DNA from: Rhynchonema sp. JSB1_4
Lineage: Eukaryota; Nematoda; Chromadorea; Monhysterida; Xyalidae
Length of the DNA stretch: 64,000 nt
Reading direction: 5' to 3'
NCBI GenBank assembly: GCA_030248065.1
Contig: JASAMV010001482.1
Location: 1 to 64,000, forward strand
The notes under the pieces: model-generated
Database searches by the model: none
Told to the model about the DNA's origin: nothing
The model's input: the letters and a program-made list of their open reading frames with translations, nothing else
Made by a program: the position numbers and the translations under genes
Shown: one piece after another, positions 1 through 12,170 of the stretch
Layout: every line of letters begins with the position of its first letter
Numbering within the stretch: position 1 is the stretch's first letter

Positions 1-285
1 AGAACGAAAACCGTATCACAACCAACATTGGTGTACTGTACGCGGTGTACTGGGAAGGTTCGTAAGTTTTCAGAATTTCAACTGACGTAAACCTGCAGCA
101 TTACAGCATTCTGGGGCAAACATGACTGACAAGTCATCATTGCCATCACAATCGACCATAGCTGCCTAATTGCAGGTGGTGCTCGAAGCGCACAAGATCC
201 ATGTCAACCAACCATTCGTATCCGAACAAGAGTTCAAAGTTCGTTATCGTGCCGAGTTGGATGCGCCCGTGATACCCGAAAAGTA
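1..285 (+). CDS. 3' end of an unrecognised gene, partial
   Basis: The window opens inside a gene. A short exon at about 1-61 ends at a GTAAGT donor (62-67). A last exon begins after a TTGCAG acceptor at 176 and runs to TAA at 283-285. The last exon reads as a hydrophilic C-terminus ending in PVIPEK; joining it in phase 0 to the upstream piece is possible, but two other frames of the upstream exon are also open. An AATAAA-like cluster lies near 385-405. No family is recognised and the N-terminal part is outside the window. The only support is exon-like composition, splice sites and the stop plus poly(A) signal. Confidence 0.4.
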
Positions 286-479
286 AACTTCGATTTTTAT
301 TGGTATTTGGATTCCCGATCTGCCCTCGTTATCCTCATGTTTACTGCTTTGGTAAACATGCGTTACAATGACTATTGATCGAAAATAATAAATAATAAAT
401 AAACAAATCCCCCAATTTCGTTCTTAGAAAGTCTTTTCTAACCGACGCTTGGACTCAACTAGTTTAACCACCCTTTCGA

Positions 480-1991
480 GCTACGTATGTAATTCCATCC
501 ACGGTCTGCATAAAGAAACAACGCTTTGGAAAACCTCTACAATCATCGACATGGATTCATGTATTTGGAGCATTCTCCTATTCGAATACTGTATCGATGA
601 CCCCAAAGCACCACATTGTCTGGCTGCCATTGCAAACCATCAGCTTGGACGTTGCCGCATTCTATTCTTACAACCGCTCACCCATCGGGCACGCACAATG
701 GCCTTCGGCAAATTCACCTGAGACGGTGCCATGTGACAGATCCAGGGGTAAGCACTTTTATTTTTGGATATCTGAACCTAATTTTCTCGAAAGAAAGTGC
801 AGGAAATAAAATATTTCAGGTTTCCTCTTCGATTTCCGTCAGTTCGCTCCCGGTGAGTTGAGACAGAAGGACATGTATTTTCAAAACGACGATGGTGGTC
901 AAGCGTACGCGTACAACAATGAGTTCAAACGGTTGGAACTTTCGCGTTTGTTTTTTTCAAATTTCTCTCACAACAAAATACCTAAAAAAAGGATTTCAGT
1001 GTGTTTTACGTGGCGAACGAATCCGATGGCAGTTTGCGTCGCGCGAAACCGTTCATGAAAATTCATTCGTCAAAAACGAACGACTGGACGCACACGGTTT
1101 ATCAAAATACAGCAGTAATGTCGAAATTCTGCTTTTTCACGCAAGCAGATGTTTCACACGATCATGTATGACTAGCTCGTCTGTATATTTGCGGTGGCCA
1201 TCTGGTGCATTCGCATTCGCACTGACGATGACCTGCCCTACCGTCTGTCTGTGTGTGAAGACAGGTCGAAACGGACAACCAGAACGCTTACAATTGACAT
1301 TTCAGATGACACTGAACTCATTCCGGATGGTGTCCTGCCCCGACCTCGTTCGACATCGATTTCTGTTCGCCAGTCGAGAACGCGTTGAGGAGCACGCCAG
1401 ATACTCGTCGGATCCGAAATTCGAATTGCTGCGCACTCGGACGTCCCAGTTTGAACTGGTTGGTGCTGTAATTTCCCACAGACTGCCTGATGTTTCGAAG
1501 CACTTGGTGAGATTGTTCTCTTTCTGTTTCCGCCCAGTGTCCTCTTTTTTTGTGACCCTCCGTATATGGGGCGAAACTCTCCACATGACTGATATTTTCA
1601 ACGATATTCTTGTCCCCGACATACCGTCAACCTGCAAGATGTGGCACTGTCCTATGTATGTTAAAAAGGACAAGCACAGCGGGGGGAGACCGAAAACACC
1701 GAATCATGTGACAATAAAGAGGGGATTGACTGTATTTTGTTTCAGGCCCTGATCTTCTACGAGTGGTACGGTCCCCCTCGTGCGTACACCCGTGTCCAGT
1801 TGAGCAACCGCGCGCGTGAGTGTTTGTTCCGCAAACCGGACGAACCCAAACCGCCACCCGACCCGAAACGTCGGGAGTACAGACGGGCGTTGAAGATGCG
1901 GAAGAAGAAAAATGAAGAGGCACAGGCTGCGATTGTGAAGAGTGAAGAGCGCGCGCGGAGTGAGGTGCCCGAAGTTGACCTGGCCATTTGA
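480..1991 (+). CDS. uncharacterised five-exon protein, 5' end uncertain
   Basis: Exons: about 480-747, 820-874, 1000-1114, 1306-1506 and 1746-1991 (TGA 1989-1991). The phases fit throughout (1, 2, 0, 0). The product is rich in aromatic residues in its first half (for example IVWLPLQTISLDVAAFYSYN). Its tail is strongly basic and charged (RREYRRALKMRKKKNEE), probably a helix. The open frame runs upstream to about 470 without a clear start codon; the first in-frame Met is at 597, so the true start may lie in an unseen exon. No domain is recognised. The position just upstream of the zinc-finger array, on the same strand, suggests no function. An AATAAA occurs near 2221. It could be a divergent relative of the neighbouring family, but I see neither its C-C-H-C nor its GCxDR motif. 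Confidence 0.5.
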
Positions 1992-2408
1992 TCACTTCTA
2001 TATGAAAACTACAGTTTCGTATACTTTGTTGGCGAACGGATGTCTGAAATCTTTCTTCCTTGTTATCACGTTCCCGTGGATTTTTGGTAGACTATAATCA
2101 CAATGCTGGTGATCATTGATTGTAAATGGTACTTTCATTACCACACACGGCTCTCCGGTATGTATCATGTCATGCATATCTTTCCAGTTTCTGTTCGTTG
2201 AATTTGTGGTGAATTGCAAAAATAAAGGTACGAAATGTGCATTGATTTGGACTTGTGTGACATCGCCAGACGGTTCATCAGCCGTGCGTCTCCGTGGCGG
2301 GGTGCCTTATTTGTTTCATTATTTTCACTGACTAATTCCAACTCAAAACTCTCGCTTGACTGCCAATCGTGGGTTTTGCTAAAAAAAATTTCGGTTGCAG
2401 TTTTCGAA

Positions 2409-2692
2409 ATGGGCCTGGACCTTCACAGCGACAACGTGTTCGTGCATTTGGAGTGCGAGTTCTGCACGGGTCTGTTCCCCACAGGCGCCATCGAGCTGCA
2501 TATCAAAGTCGGACACCAGCTTCCAAGGTTTCTTGGTGCCCTGTCTGCAGCCGGTCATTGTGGCTCTAAACTCCCAGCTTCAGTCGGTCGCGTCTAGTGC
2601 CAATTCGTCGTGCGTTTCGCCGTCACCAGCAGCTAACCGACTACAACAAGCACCAAACAGTCACCAAACCGGTTCTGTCACGAGCTGAATGA
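2409..2692 (+). CDS. truncated C2H2 zinc-finger paralogue (array copy 1)
   Basis: Exon 1 is 2409-2527 and exon 2 is 2584-2692, giving about 75 residues. Exon 1 encodes the array's C2H2 finger (C-x2-C, then H-x4-H, core LECEFCTGLFPTGAIELHIK). Exon 2 starts with the conserved RSRLVPIRRAF segment. A 1-base insertion after GCGTT shifts the frame; a 2-base insertion shortly after restores it, so AVTELPDY becomes RRHQQLTDY. The frame then stops at 2690-2692. The Ser-rich linker, FLYWCH-like modules and helical module are all missing. A separate open exon-like stretch at 2785-2953 (after a TTTGCAG acceptor, ending TAA, with AATAAA near 3014) may be an alternative last exon. Either a degenerating copy or a finger-only short protein. 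Confidence 0.6.
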
Positions 2693-3159
2693 ATCGTTGT
2701 CCGAAGCGATTTGTGGGTTTTGCGTGATCTTTACTTGATTTGTCAGATTGCGTGTAAGTGCCTGCACTGTATGAAACATTTGCAGCTTAAGGCAGATGCA
2801 CATGCCAAAAAACGCGGCGTGTTCTCGAAACCGAAGCCAAAAACTGGAGACACAAGGGTGTCAACTGAAAGGGCTTCAGACGGCACTGACACTGAGTCAC
2901 GAAATCGAAAGCACGCGATGAAGATAATCACCGAAACTTGCTCACACGATTAATGTCGTACTCGCCTAAATTAAATTATCTGGTTCTTTTATGATTAATC
3001 TGATTATTATATGAATAAAATTATCTCTTTTCGACACGGTCAACTGTTTTTTTTATCCCAAATCGGTCATCAAATCCGTTCATTGACTTATTGGAATGAT
3101 TGAATTGAATCTGTCTGTTTGTTTATGTCACGCTTCAAAGAAGAATGCTTCAGATCATG

Positions 3160-5574
3160 ATGACTCTTCCTTTCGACCTTCGCAGCGACAACGTGTTCGT
3201 GTGTTTGGAGTGCGAGTTCTGCACGGGTCTGTTCCCAACGGACGCCATCGAGATGCACATCAAAGTCGCACATGAACTCGAACTGAAGTGGGTACTGTGG
3301 TGGGCCAATGTATTGCTTGCACCCATTGTAAATATAAATCTGCAACCAATGATTGTTATATGTATTGGTCGCACAATGACTATATAAGAATTGGTCAAAT
3401 TTTTTTCCTGAATCGTGAAGAGGGAAAGTGACGGGGCAATGACGTTGCGTTGCGCGATCACACACAAACCATGCAGTCATCAAAATGTTTCAGAACTGCA
3501 GCAACGTGGGTGCCGTGCCGAATTATTTTGAGCTGTAAATGTTTTGTCAAAAGTACAAGTAGCATAGTGGTTAAGGTTGAACCTGAAGATCAGGGCAGAT
3601 GAATTCTGATTTAGTCATTGTGCGACCAATACCAAATAAGTTCCACACTTATTTAGTCGATTATTCCAAACTAATTCTGAAATCCAATCTCCCAGTTTCA
3701 GTCGATCCCATCTGGTGCCAATTCGTCGTGCGTTCGCCGTCACCGAGCTGCCCGACTACAAACAACAGAAAGTCGACGACGAATCAAGTCAATGCCAACC
3801 TGCTATCAAATGTGAACCAATTGAAGATAATGCATCGCCATCGCCTGATTCTCAAGGCGGCGACTCCCTGTCTGAGCCCGGCCCATCCGATATCAATAAT
3901 GCCAGCAATGACTTCCTGGCTAAGATCAAGCGGTCGACTGTGCGTTTTCGAAACAAACCAGAGCGTAAGCCAAAGAAACCTGTGAACCCCAGTAAAAGGC
4001 GCCGACGAAAGGCCGATCCAAACGAACCACCACGGAGGTCTGTTACGCTTGGCAAAGAGGTCATCTATGAAAAGAGCTATGGACTGGCCGTCTACGCGAA
4101 GTCGCGCAGTGGCAAGAAACTGCTCAGATATGAATCGGAGGTCTGTGATGTCGAACGTCCGTAATCTAATTTCCAGAAATCTGGATTTTTCGTGTTCTTT
4201 CGTTCCTTTCACACCATGATCTTTCACATCACGCACGCTTGGCGTTACTTTCAGCAGCACCCTGGTCGCTTCTACGAATTCTCACACAACAACACTCGCA
4301 ATCGTAGTTCGGTAAGTGTGTAAATTTTGTCTTGCATAAGGCATAAACGTGAAATATTAATTAAATCCGAAATTTATTTGCATCTGGCATTGATTTTCAG
4401 TGGTTCGACTGCCTGACCTGCTCGCGCCTATCAAAACAGAATCTAAAGAAGCTCGGTACCCACCAAACTATACCGCTGCTTCATGTCAGGGATGGGGTAA
4501 TCATGAACGACCCTGATAACCCAAGTGTGCCTCATTATTGTCAAGGTGGGCACGGTTTTGCTTAAGTCAGGCTGGCTGATGTTTCATCTTAACCTATAAT
4601 AACTCGCAGGTTTCTCGCAAGCCGAAGTTCTCGCACATGACGCCGTCACGGACATGAAGGAATTCGCTTACAACAATGGCTCGCAATGCAATTCGTGTTA
4701 GAAAATCTCTTGTAGTTTAGCTAAACGATGTTCAGCAAAAGTCTGGTTTTTTTTGGGTCCCATATAGCCATCAGGTGCATTCGCACTGACGATGACACGC
4801 CGCCGGCCTGTGTGCGAATGGCAACCAAAAGCATGCTGCAAAATTCAGATAGGTCACATTTTTGTCACTTTCAGCGGCCGAAGTGTGGCAATGGGGCAAG
4901 GATCGTCTCGAACAAGCCATAATCGGCATGACGGACGAGGAGAAAGCCGAAGCGCGAGCTTTGTATCCGAATCGGAGATCAAAAATTCACATTCATCAAA
5001 TCAGACAAGGCTGTGTGGATCGCGACGAAACGTTGCCGCCGTTTGTGAGTTTGGTTGACATGTATGGTGTCAGGAGGAGAGAATAGATATGTTTTATAAA
5101 GTATGGTAACTTTTAAACCCTGTCACATTCTACCTGTTCTCAGACTCTCAAAAAGATAATCATTAACTGTCCATAGTAAACAATTTTTTCTTGTTGCACT
5201 CAATTTGTCGTTTCGTCAAAAAAATTTGTTTATTTGAAAGGTCCCGTGGATCTCCTCAGGGACCATAGCTGAGTACTCGGTATTTACATCAAGAACCGTA
5301 TGGTGAATACGGCTTCGTTATTCTTCAGCTCAAACCGCCGACCGAGCGGCAGCAGCGCGACGCGATCGGAAAACTGCGATTCAAATACAAAACAACCGAT
5401 GGCACATTTCGGTACATCAAATACGTCGATTCGGGCTCCGCACCAGCCGGCGTCGTTGGAAAGAAGAACCCACGAAAACGGAAACTCAACGAAACTGTGA
5501 CCAAACTGCCGAAGAGTGAACCTGTTGAAACCGATACTGAGATGGTTCTGTCTGTTACTGAACCCGATCAATAG
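3160..5574 (+). CDS. C2H2 + FLYWCH-like zinc protein (array copy 2), 423 aa
   Basis: Seven exons: 3160-3287, 3702-4140, 4255-4311, 4401-4545, 4610-4696, 4875-5044 and 5329-5574. Phases fit exactly. Modules in order: a C2H2 finger; RSHLVPIRRAFAVTELPD; a Ser/acidic linker with a SUMO-type site (IKCEPIED); a basic segment; and a FLYWCH-like unit. That unit has KSRSGKKLLRYESE, then HPGRFYEF, then WFDCLTC...DPDNPSVPHYC, so its metal ligands would be C-C-H-C. A helical module ending RQGCVDRDETLPP and a charged tail follow. By analogy with FLYWCH and WRKY/GCM folds it is probably a nuclear DNA- or protein-binding factor; that is inference. The start at 3160 is chosen because sibling copies begin with Met just before the finger; 3145 and 3157 are in frame too. 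The donor after exon 2 (GTCTGT) is weak. AATAAA lies near 5654. Confidence 0.8.
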
Positions 5575-5803
5575 ATCTGATGATATTGATGGGTGTTGTG
5601 TTCGAAACACCATTGTGTTGGCATTAAAAATGTTTGAATAAGTTATTCATGCGAATAAAATCCCTAAAATGATTTCATATTTTTCTTTGTCGTTCCGGAA
5701 ACGGTTCACCAATTCCGTTCACCGTGCAAATTGTGTCGGTGTATTTTTTGTCACCTGAATAATGTTGTTTTACGGGAGTTTTTTTAGCGTTGATTTTAGA
5801 ATC

Positions 5804-7889
5804 ATGACATCTCGTTATCTCGACCTTCACAGCGACAACGTGTTCGTGTATTTGGAGTGCGAATTCTGCACGGGTCTGTTCCCAACGGACGCCATCGAGA
5901 TGCACATCAAAGTCGGCCACGAAGTCGAGACCAGGTAAATGTGCGCTCAAAGATCAAGTCAGAGTCTTCATTCAAAATCAGAGGATAAATAGAATCTCCC
6001 AGTTTCAGTCGATCCCGTCTGGTGCCAATTCGTCGTGCGTTCGCCGTCACCGAGCTGCCCGACTACAAACAACAGAAAGTCGACGACGAATCAAGTCAAT
6101 GCCAACCTGCTATCAAATGTGAACCAATTGAAGATAATGCATCGCCATCGCCTGATTCTCAAGGCGGCGACTCCCTGTCTGAGCCCGGCCCATCCGATAT
6201 CAATAATGCCAGCAATGACTTCCTGGCTAAGATCAAGAGGTCGACTGTGCGTTTCCGAAAGAAACCCGAGGGCAAGCGGCAGTACCCAATTGGGCGTGTC
6301 ACGGCGCCTGCAGCCCAAGTGTCGCCCGATTCTGAAGGTGACTCCCTGTCTGAACCCGGGCCGTCAAATACCAACATCAAGCAGTTTCTGGCGAAGATCA
6401 AGATGTCGCCTCTTCTTTGCCATAATCCCGATAGTAAACAGCGTGCCCAGTTGCCTGATTCAGAAGGGGACTCCGTGTCTGAGCCCGGCGGTTCGAATGA
6501 CAACGATGACGACTATATTCCACCGGCCAAATACGCCAAACCGTCGAACGTTAAAGTCAAAGTATGGAGAAAGAAGAAGCCATCAGACGCTAGCAAGCCT
6601 GACCCGATCAGAAAGTTCACATTCGGTCCGAAAAGCAACCCGGGCAAACAGGTCGACTACGAGAAGAGCTACGGCATGGCGGCGTTCGCAAAGTCGCGCA
6701 GCGGAAACAGCATTCTCAGATACGAATCCGAGGTCAGTGCGCCTCTGTGAACCTAAACATTGTCGAAATTTGTAAATTTTCATCCTAACTTGATGTTTCA
6801 CATCCGTTTCAGCAACATCCAGGTCGGGTGTACGAGTTCACGCGCAACAGTGCGCACGGTACGAGTCAGGTGCGTGCACAACTACAGTATTCTGAAAGTG
6901 TATTCGGTATTCGAATGACACAATTATCCTCATATTTTCAGTGGTTCCAATGTCTGACCTGTTACCGTATATCGAAAATGACGATGAAGAAACAGGGCAT
7001 CCATCAGCCGGTGCCGACTGTGCATGTTCGTAATGGAGTGATCCTAACCGACCCCGACAACCCTGTCGTGCAACATTACTGTCAAGGTGGGTATGTGAGT
7101 GAAACATCAGACAGCCCGACTGAAAACCTTCTAAAAGTACTGTTTTTTTTCAAACGTTGGGTATACAGTATATCCGTTTTGGGTGGTCGTTTTTTGCAGG
7201 TTTCTCGCAAGGACAAGTGATCGCGCACGATGTTGTGACTGAGATGAAAGATTTCGCCTACAACAACGGGTCGCAGTGCAATTCATGTTCGCTCGTTCAT
7301 TTTATCAGTTTGGATTTTAGATAAGCAGAAAAAAACTATTTTGTTTGCTTTCCTGTAATGTGTGATGTTTTTTTATCTTTTACAAAATTATAAACAGAAA
7401 TGTCACTCTTTTGTTACTTTTTTCAGCGGCCGAAGTGTGGCAATGGGGCAAAGATCGTCTCGAACAATCCATAGTCGGTATGACGGAAGAGGACAAGGCC
7501 GAAGCTCGCGTCTTGTATCCGAATCGGCGATCAAAAATTCACATCCTTCTGATCAGACAAGGCTGTGTCGACAGAGATGAAGCGTTGCCGCCGTTTGTGA
7601 GTTTTTAAATTTTTTTGTTTTTTTTACGAAACAGAAGCAAAAATTCAAAGAAATGAATGTTGTCGATGTTCAGCTGAAACCTCCGACCGAAAGACAACAA
7701 CGCGAGGCGATTTGCAGACAGAAGACAAAAGACAAAGATGCGAAGAACTCATCTGAAGAACCATCAGATAAAACCAAAAGCAGAAGCAAAAGATCCGGCA
7801 AGCGAAAGCTGAATGAAGTGGTGGCTAACCTGCCAAAGTCTGGACCAGTTGAGCCCGAGAACGGGGTTGTCCTGGCCGTCAGTGAATGA
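5804..7889 (+). CDS. C2H2 + FLYWCH-like zinc protein (array copy 3), 509 aa
   Basis: Seven exons: 5804-5934, 6009-6732, 6813-6869, 6942-7086, 7200-7286, 7427-7596 and 7674-7889. All phases agree. Module order matches copy 2, but exon 2 is longer: the unit PDS(Q/E)G-GDSLSEPG recurs three times with an FLAKIK segment between, so the linker grew by internal repetition. The first part of exon 2 (about 6009-6260) is nearly base-for-base identical to copy 2 (3702-3955), which points to recent duplication or conversion. The C-C-H-C unit reads WFQCLTC...DPDNPVVQHYC; the helical module ends RQGCVDRDEALPP. The C-terminal tail is Lys-rich and lacks the first part of the copy 2 tail. TGATGTTTCA sits in intron 2 and its complement in intron 4. 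AATAAA lies near 7990. Confidence 0.82.
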
Positions 7890-8162
7890 CGCCCATCTGA
7901 TATTTTATATTCTGATATTTTATTGATATATTCTCGTCCATGGTATACTGGAGGTATCGATAGCACTCATTGTTTTAGTTGTCAAAATGAATAAAAGTTC
8001 TAAACTTACACTGCACACATTCGTGTTATCAATTCCAATACGGTCATCAAAATATCCGTTCGTCGGTGTTATGTGCCGACTGTATTCGAATTCTATCCTA
8101 TATTCTAATTTTAAGCCTGATTATTTTTTGACTTTGCAAGATTCTTTAGTTTCAGCAATAAA

Positions 8163-11100
8163 ATGACCCTGGACCTTCACAGCGACAACGTGTTCGTGTA
8201 TTTGGAGTGCGAGTTCTGCACGGGTCTGTTCCCAACAGACGCCATCGAGCTGCACATCAAAGTCGCACATGAACTCGAATTAAAGTTGGTCACTTCTTTT
8301 CTTGTCACTTGATGTGGTCCCAGTCTGAGCCCGGTCACCAATGTCAGTTCCCCGTCTGCAGCCGTGCCGCATCGATCACCAGCCGTCTGGTGCCAATTCG
8401 TCGTGCGTTCGCCGTCACCGAGCTGCCCGACTACAACCAGGGGCCAGCAAAATGTGATCCTGAATGTCCAAGGCAAAATGACTGCCAGTCAACGTCGGCC
8501 ATCGCCGTCACTGTATCCCCATCGAGCTCATTTGAAGACATCCATGTCAAAGCCGAGATTGAGTCCTTGCCTGACGACCAAGGCGAGTCCACGTCTGCAG
8601 TCGGCTGTGAAGCAACAGCAAAATGTCGAAAAAGAAAAGTGAGTTTGTGTGTCCACGAAAATTTCCCTGTTCTCAACCGTTCTTATGATGATGTTTCACG
8701 GATGTTATTTGCAGATGGTCCCATCCGTGCGCAACAAAACTATCAATCCAGAAGAATCTAAGAAGTTGGAAGATGTATGTTTTATCAATTGGGTCATGTT
8801 GTTTTGCTTGAAAATGAATCACAGCGTTATTTTTCAGGATAAGCAAGTCTTGATGAAATTGCAGTTCGGCAATTTTGGCGACGCGTTCGTCTTTCTGCCC
8901 TTCAACACCAAGCGTGACGAAGGATTCGTTGTGTATGAATCCAGATCTGAGCCCGGTTGTTACTATCAGTTTGAGCACACCGCCACTCACGACTTGCCGG
9001 ACGGAGAACTGAAGTTTGTTTTTTGTCTAATGAATATCGATTAAATGATTTATCGATTGATTCACTAAGTTCGAATGTCAGAGTCTACCACTGTTCAACG
9101 TGCAAACACAAGGCCACGCAACCATCAAGCACGGTGCCCGCTTGTGCTGCGGTGCTGGTCTTGGCCGAGAAATACGTCCGTGATCCGGACCGACCCGAAC
9201 ACGAACACATTTGCACGGGAGTGGTGGATATTGTGGATATAGTGGCTATTCAGGTGGGTTCATGCTGATTTGTAATGTGATTGCAGAAAGATATTATGCT
9301 CCACACGCCACAATACACTTTCATATTGACGAGTTGGAATCTGGGTTGAATCACATTCACCCTGAATGATGCAGATTTATGATGTTTCCGAATGTCCTAA
9401 TAAACTATGGCCATGATAACAACAAGCCTGACATGGACCCAAGTCCAACTTTCCACTCGCGATAATCCAATCAACTCATTCACTGCTTATTTTGAACAGG
9501 TGATGCGCCAAGTGCGCTTATGCGTGCGCAGTGGTGGTGAACTGTGTGATGCGCTGGCCATTGGATTCAACGCGTTGAACACCTGGAGTGAACGATTGCA
9601 TTTGAGCAATGATCAACAACGACAATTGGAGGCCGTGTTTGACCAGAAATATGCAACATTCAAGGTACAGCGTGTCACTTTCCTAGTTAGTAATTTCTGA
9701 ACTTACGAAATGAAAACGATGGTTTTTCAGCAGAAGACTCGCGCGAAGAGCTTCAAGAAAGCGGGTCTGAAGCTGCCCGGCTGGAAAGAGTCCACTGAGG
9801 TCTCTATAATTTAGCCAATTTTACTGCATTTTTTAACTTGGAACAAATTTTCACCGGCTAAAAAATAATTCTAATTTTAATCCCAGTCCCCTCCATCTGG
9901 TGTGCCCGACCACCAGGTCGCCGTCACTCTGCGCACAATCCGTCAAGGTGCACATAGGGACGAGCCAAAGTACGTGCTGGTGTCGGCGTTTGACGGGGCG
10001 GAGGGCAACTACGGCCCTGCCAGGTATGGGCCCTCGTCGTACGGCAGTCGAAATGATGAGGTGCTCTATTATGACTCGAAACTGCATCCGGGCAGGCGAT
10101 ATGAATTCGTTTATAAGGTGAGTTGAATGAATGAAACCATATCGTTTGGTTTGGGGCGGGAAGTCGTCTTCCCAATAGGCATGATAACCAGATTATGTGT
10201 GTGCCACAAATTTAGCAGCATTACAATCAAATGCCATCAAGCTGCAGTGCAGCCGTGGAGCACATTTTGAAGACGAAATGAGTAATTTCTCGGTGTCAGT
10301 CGGTTTTGTCAGTCAACCAGTGAAATCATCAACGTCATAAAAGATTCATTTCATCATTCAACTTTAATCCAGGCCTATCCACTGAAGAAGCAGTTGCTGG
10401 GCGGTGGACGCGATGACCCGTCAGGTGGTTACTACGAGTGCACTTCATGCTTTAGGCATCAATTAATGCATCTCGATCAGAAACACCTGCCTCGTGCCGG
10501 ATTGACTGTGATAAGAGGTCCGTTTGCTTTTGTGGCTGGAAATAATTATTTATTTTTGTTGAAAATTGGAATAAAGCTCGAGGCTGTTTTCAGGTGTGAT
10601 AGTCACCGACCCGGACCGACCACGACACTCCCATTTGTGCCAAGGTGTGCCCGAAGCTCTGTGGACCGCAAAACCTCTGCAAGAACAAACCGTGAAGAGT
10701 GTGAAATTTACGGTTGGTGTATTTTGTATGATTCGCGATCATAAAAAATGTGAACCAATCTTTTCAAAAAACACTTTTTTTCATTTAAAGTACGAGCAAT
10801 CGTTCGGTGTGGCCGAGTTTGTGAAATCGAAACATCACAATGATCTGATGCGCTATCAGTCTGAGCTGCACCCCGGTCGTTGGTATTTGTGGAATTCGAA
10901 ATCGATCCGCAAAAGCGGGGCTGGTGACGTGAGTTGATCTAAATTTTATCAGATGATGTTTCACGAAAAACGCTTCATCTTTGGAAGAGTTTTCCAAACG
11001 CGTTGCTTGGATCCTCAAGCTAGTCTGCAGCCGCGCTGGTGGTCATGTGCCGCTTTATACCATGAGCTTTACAGATCAGTCAATGTGTTGAAGCAAAATT

Positions 11101-11949
11101 CTCCAACACCGATATTGTCACAAATTTCAGTTCTACGGTTGTGTGTCGTGTTCGAGCCTGAAGAAGCGTAACATCGAAGGCAAAGTGCCGATCATCTCAA
11201 TTGTCAACGGATTGATAGTCACTGATCCAGACAACCCAAAGAATCCACACATTTGTCAAGGTACTCGTATTTTCCTAATTGCTGTGCGTGACTATTGCCT
11301 CACTAATTGTCATGTCAGTCAGCTTTGCCAGTCAATTGTCATGACAATCATAATTTTGTCAGACAGTCATTTAACAAGCGGCCGACTATATTATAACTGA
11401 CGACAGCGGTTAACTGACATAATAACGAAAACTGTATCCAAGTTCTTTTCGCGCTTGGGCTTAGGGGACACTGACCGAACTAATGTTTCAGGCTTCACCC
11501 AAGCCGAAATGATCGCGCGCGACGTACAGCTGGAAATGCGCGACCACGCGTTCTCGTCAGGCATCAGGGAGGCCAGAGTCATCTTTGTCTGGGCCACCGA
11601 AAAACTAGAATCCGCAATTGCGCACTTGAACTCTGACGAAAAACAAGAGGCCCGAACGAAATTCCCTTCATTTGACGCCGCCCGGCGCACGATAATGCGC
11701 GAAATACGAAGGGGCTGCCTGGATCGCGAAGAGGAACCGCCAGCGCACAAGTTCAATCCTCGATCCGAAGCCAGTGATGTGACCGTGCCATCCGTTCGCA
11801 AACGCATTCGAAAACCAGTGGTGCCGAAAGTGTATTTGGCCGGCGACAATATTGTTGTGAATGAAGTGAATTATGTGCAGAATTCGGAAGTGACCAGAAA
11901 ACGCAAGAAACAGCTGGAACGCGCGCTCAAACATGGCGGACTGTTGTGA
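8163..11949 (+). CDS. C2H2 protein with three FLYWCH-like units (array copy 4), 753 aa
   Basis: Thirteen exons: 8163-8284, 8362-8638, 8715-8774, 8838-9013, 9082-9253, 9500-9664, 9731-9799, 9887-10117, 10373-10517, 10594-10712, 10791-10928, 11131-11260 and 11492-11949. Every join is in phase, giving 754 codons. A C2H2 finger and a linker with SUMO-type site VKAEIES are followed by three FLYWCH-like units. Their Cys pairs and His-x-Cys ends are CSTC...HEHIC, CTSC...HSHLC and CVSC...NPHIC. A helical module follows units 1 and 3 (the second ends IRRGCLDREEEPP); unit 2 has only a short spacer. The tail carries the YLAGDNIVVNEVNYVQ motif shared with copy 6. No finger exon occurs inside, which argues for one gene rather than three. 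Acceptors at 10790 (AAAG) and some donors are weak. It is the largest member. Confidence 0.78.
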
Positions 11950-12170
11950 TTTTGATTGGCGCCCTGTTGTTGCGAATCCGTGGATGAGTGAAGCTTTAAC
12001 TGGATAAAAGATTTATGGTACTTCTGAATTTTTCGCATCGATATTGCTTTATATCGGTTACCATGTCCCGAGCACAGCTACATATAGCGTTGTGCTACTC
12101 GTAACCAAGAAACTGTTTCACCAGCACGGTCTAATTTCACTCTGAAATATCAGACTACCTGCAAGACAAA

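Noticed and set aside
1302..1995. Minus-strand frames of 122-123 residues
   Set aside because: Antisense shadows of the plus-strand exons 1306-1506 and 1746-1991, which have proper splice sites and a charged, protein-like composition.
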